A DNA stretch of 64,000 bases from the NCBI GenBank assembly GCA_024803745.1, contig JANJXV010000193.1:1178001-1242000 (forward strand), read 5' to 3'. Position numbers and translations under genes: made by a program. Position 1 is the first letter of the stretch. Every line of letters starts with the position of its first letter. Shown here in pieces: positions 62,590 to 64,000 of this stretch. The DNA is from Megascapheus bottae (lineage: Eukaryota > Chordata > Mammalia > Rodentia > Geomyidae). The notes beneath the pieces are model-generated. The model searched no databases. It was given only the letters and a program-made list of their open reading frames with translations, and was not told where the DNA came from.

Positions 62590-63290
62590 AAACTTTCTTT
62601 TCTTTTCTTTTCTTTTTTTTTGTAGTTCATAGGCCTTGGCCCTGTCCCTGAACACTTCAGCAGAAGACTATAACCCCTATCCTTGAGCTACAGCCCCACA
62701 TACTCTTTTCTAGAGTTAACTACAGATAAGAGTCTCAGGTCCTGAGTAGCAGATAGGATTACCTTACCCACTTTCAATGCTGTTTGCTTATTAACCATTA
62801 AGTGAGGAACACGAATTTTTTCTAGATTCAGCGGCCACAAGTTTGTTGTATATGTCTGTTTGCCTTTGATCCAAGCAAGAACGATTCTTGAGAGTAAGGA
62901 CTTACACCTATATCCCTTCAGTGACAACTTCTCACTAAAGTCTCAATTTAGGTATTTGTGGGAATTTTGAAATTTGTTTCTTTCCATTTGAAGTCTTATA
63001 AAAATTCCTTTTCTAACACTCCTGTCCCTCAGAACCATGGAAGACCAGAAAATCCCCAGCTCATTGTCTAGTTAATTTTCTTATGTTGATTGAAACTTTG
63101 TTGTTTTTCTTTTCCTTCCATTCCTGGGTTTAAACTTAAGACCTAACCACTGTCCTTGGGTTTTCTCAAGACTAGAAACCTACCAATGAAGTCATTACTT
63201 CTGGCTTTTTCTATGTATGTGGTAATAAGGAATCAAACCTCTGTCTTTGTGCATGCTAGGCAAGCACTCTACCACTAGGCTCAATTTCTG
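62590..63290 (-). repeat. (CTTTT)n and two SINEs, unit 2
   Basis: CTTTT repeat at 62,590-62,622, SINE fragment at 62,625-62,767 and ID-type SINE at 63,117-63,290. Copies of the unit-1 elements between 26,232 and 26,935. Confidence 0.7.
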
Positions 63291-63429
63291 GTGGAAAGAT
63301 CTGGTTCTGAATACCAGTCTCTTCCTACCAGCAAAAAGATATTATCCTTATCAGAGAATAATGCTCTGACTTACTCCTTGTTTGCTCAATCATTTATAGT
63401 CTTAGTTTTAAAGAAATGAAATATCATTC

Positions 63430-63452
63430 TTTTTTCTTTCTTTCTTTCTTTA

Positions 63453-63484
<32 letters not shown>

Positions 63485-63505
63485 TTTCCTTCCTTCCCTC
63501 TTTCT

Positions 63506-63557
<52 letters not shown>

Positions 63558-63580
63558 TATTTCTTCCTTTCTTTCTTTCT
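63430..63580. repeat. (TTTC)n microsatellite, unit 2
   Basis: Partner of 27,078-27,260, shorter by about 30 bases. Confidence 0.97.
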
Positions 63581-63588
63581 TGTTTTGT

Positions 63589-64000
63589 AGTCATGGGACT
63601 TGAATTCTAGACCTGGCTGTTCTTCCTGAGCTCTTCAGCTCAAGGCTACTGCCCTATGTCTTTAGCCTCAACCCTACTTCTCATTTTCTATTGGTTCATT
63701 GGAGAGAAGAGTGTAAGGTGTTTTTGTGATAGGTCAGTCTTTGAACCTTGATCCTCAGATCTCAGCCTCCTAAGTAGCTAGGATTACAGACATGAGCCAC
63801 GAGCTCATGGCTTTCTCATTTTATTTTGTTTCACAGTGATTTTTACAGAGAAATCTAACTTTAACTCTGCTGCCACATAGAATTCGTCATATCACCCTAT
63901 GATTCTTGGTGCCGGGGGTTTGGGCTAGCATGCACAAAGACCTGGTTCAGTTCCTTGGTACTACATACAAAGAAAAAGCCAGAAGTGGTGCTATGACTTA
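63589..64000. repeat. B-like SINE and truncated ID-type SINE at window end
   Basis: 63,589-63,816 is antisense B-like. 63,916-64,000 is the start of a sense ID-type element cut by the window end. Copies of 27,268-27,495 and 27,595-27,679. Confidence 0.85.

Larger units (their letters stand above)
35758..64000. repeat. Tandem segmental duplication, unit 2 (incomplete at window end)
   Basis: This is the second copy of the unit. Base 35,758 aligns with base 1 and base 64,000 aligns with about 27,679. It contains 566 bp (around 54,729-55,294) missing from unit 1, and an 81-bp tract (58,700-58,780) and a 26-bp tract near 42,965 that unit 1 lacks. It lacks about 20 bp present in unit 1 near 13,746 and about 32 bp present near 22,428. 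The KRAB exons of its zinc-finger remnant would lie just beyond the window. Confidence 0.95.

Overview
The window is vertebrate nuclear DNA, mammalian and almost certainly rodent. It is AT-rich, has no long coding region apart from retroelement ORFs, and is packed with LINE-1 sequence, ID-type tRNA-derived SINEs fused to a second module, B-like SINEs ending in the Alu/B1-like 'gagtagctaggattacagg..tgagccac' motif, and TC, TTTC and TG microsatellites. The dimeric ID-type SINE is one I associate with heteromyid rodents (kangaroo rats, pocket mice). That species guess comes from memory and was not checked.

The dominant structure is a direct tandem duplication with a period of about 35.76-36.36 kb. 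Bases 1-27,679 (unit 1) align collinearly with 35,758-64,000 (unit 2), with a few percent divergence by eye. Because homology runs to both window edges, the phase of the unit and the number of copies cannot be fixed here. Bases 27,680-35,757 are seen once.

Layout of each unit (unit 1 / unit 2): (i) a 1.37-kb inverted-repeat arm carrying a relic of a RalGDS-like first exon (1-1369 / 35,749-37,134); (ii) a 5'-truncated antisense L1 (1370-3640 / 37,135-39,424); (iii) SINE-rich DNA with two older L1 3' ends and long TG and TC microsatellites (3.6-12.8 kb / 39.4-48.6 kb); (iv) an antisense RalGDS/RGL-like pseudogene with recognisable RasGEF_N exons, and the second inverted arm (12.8-16.95 kb / 48.6-52.74 kb); (v) lower-repeat, GC-richer DNA without an identifiable gene (17-22 kb / 52.8-58.6 kb), where unit 1 lacks 566 bp present in unit 2; (vi) an L1 with a 5' inversion (22.3-23.3 kb / 58.8-59.7 kb); (vii) an antisense KRAB C2H2 zinc-finger gene remnant. 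In unit 1 its KRAB-A exon (28,757-28,883), second KRAB-side exon (27,904-27,993) and terminal exon splice in frame but stop before the fingers. In unit 2 only the terminal exon lies inside the window. Bases 31,640-35,748 hold a rearranged, longer antisense L1 with ORF1 and most of ORF2.

I see no convincing intact host protein-coding gene, no CRISPR or prokaryotic feature, and no novel enzymatic system. The interest lies in the tandem segmental duplication, its inverted arms, the differential decay of the two copies, microhomology deletions, and patchy L1 divergence that suggests gene conversion.
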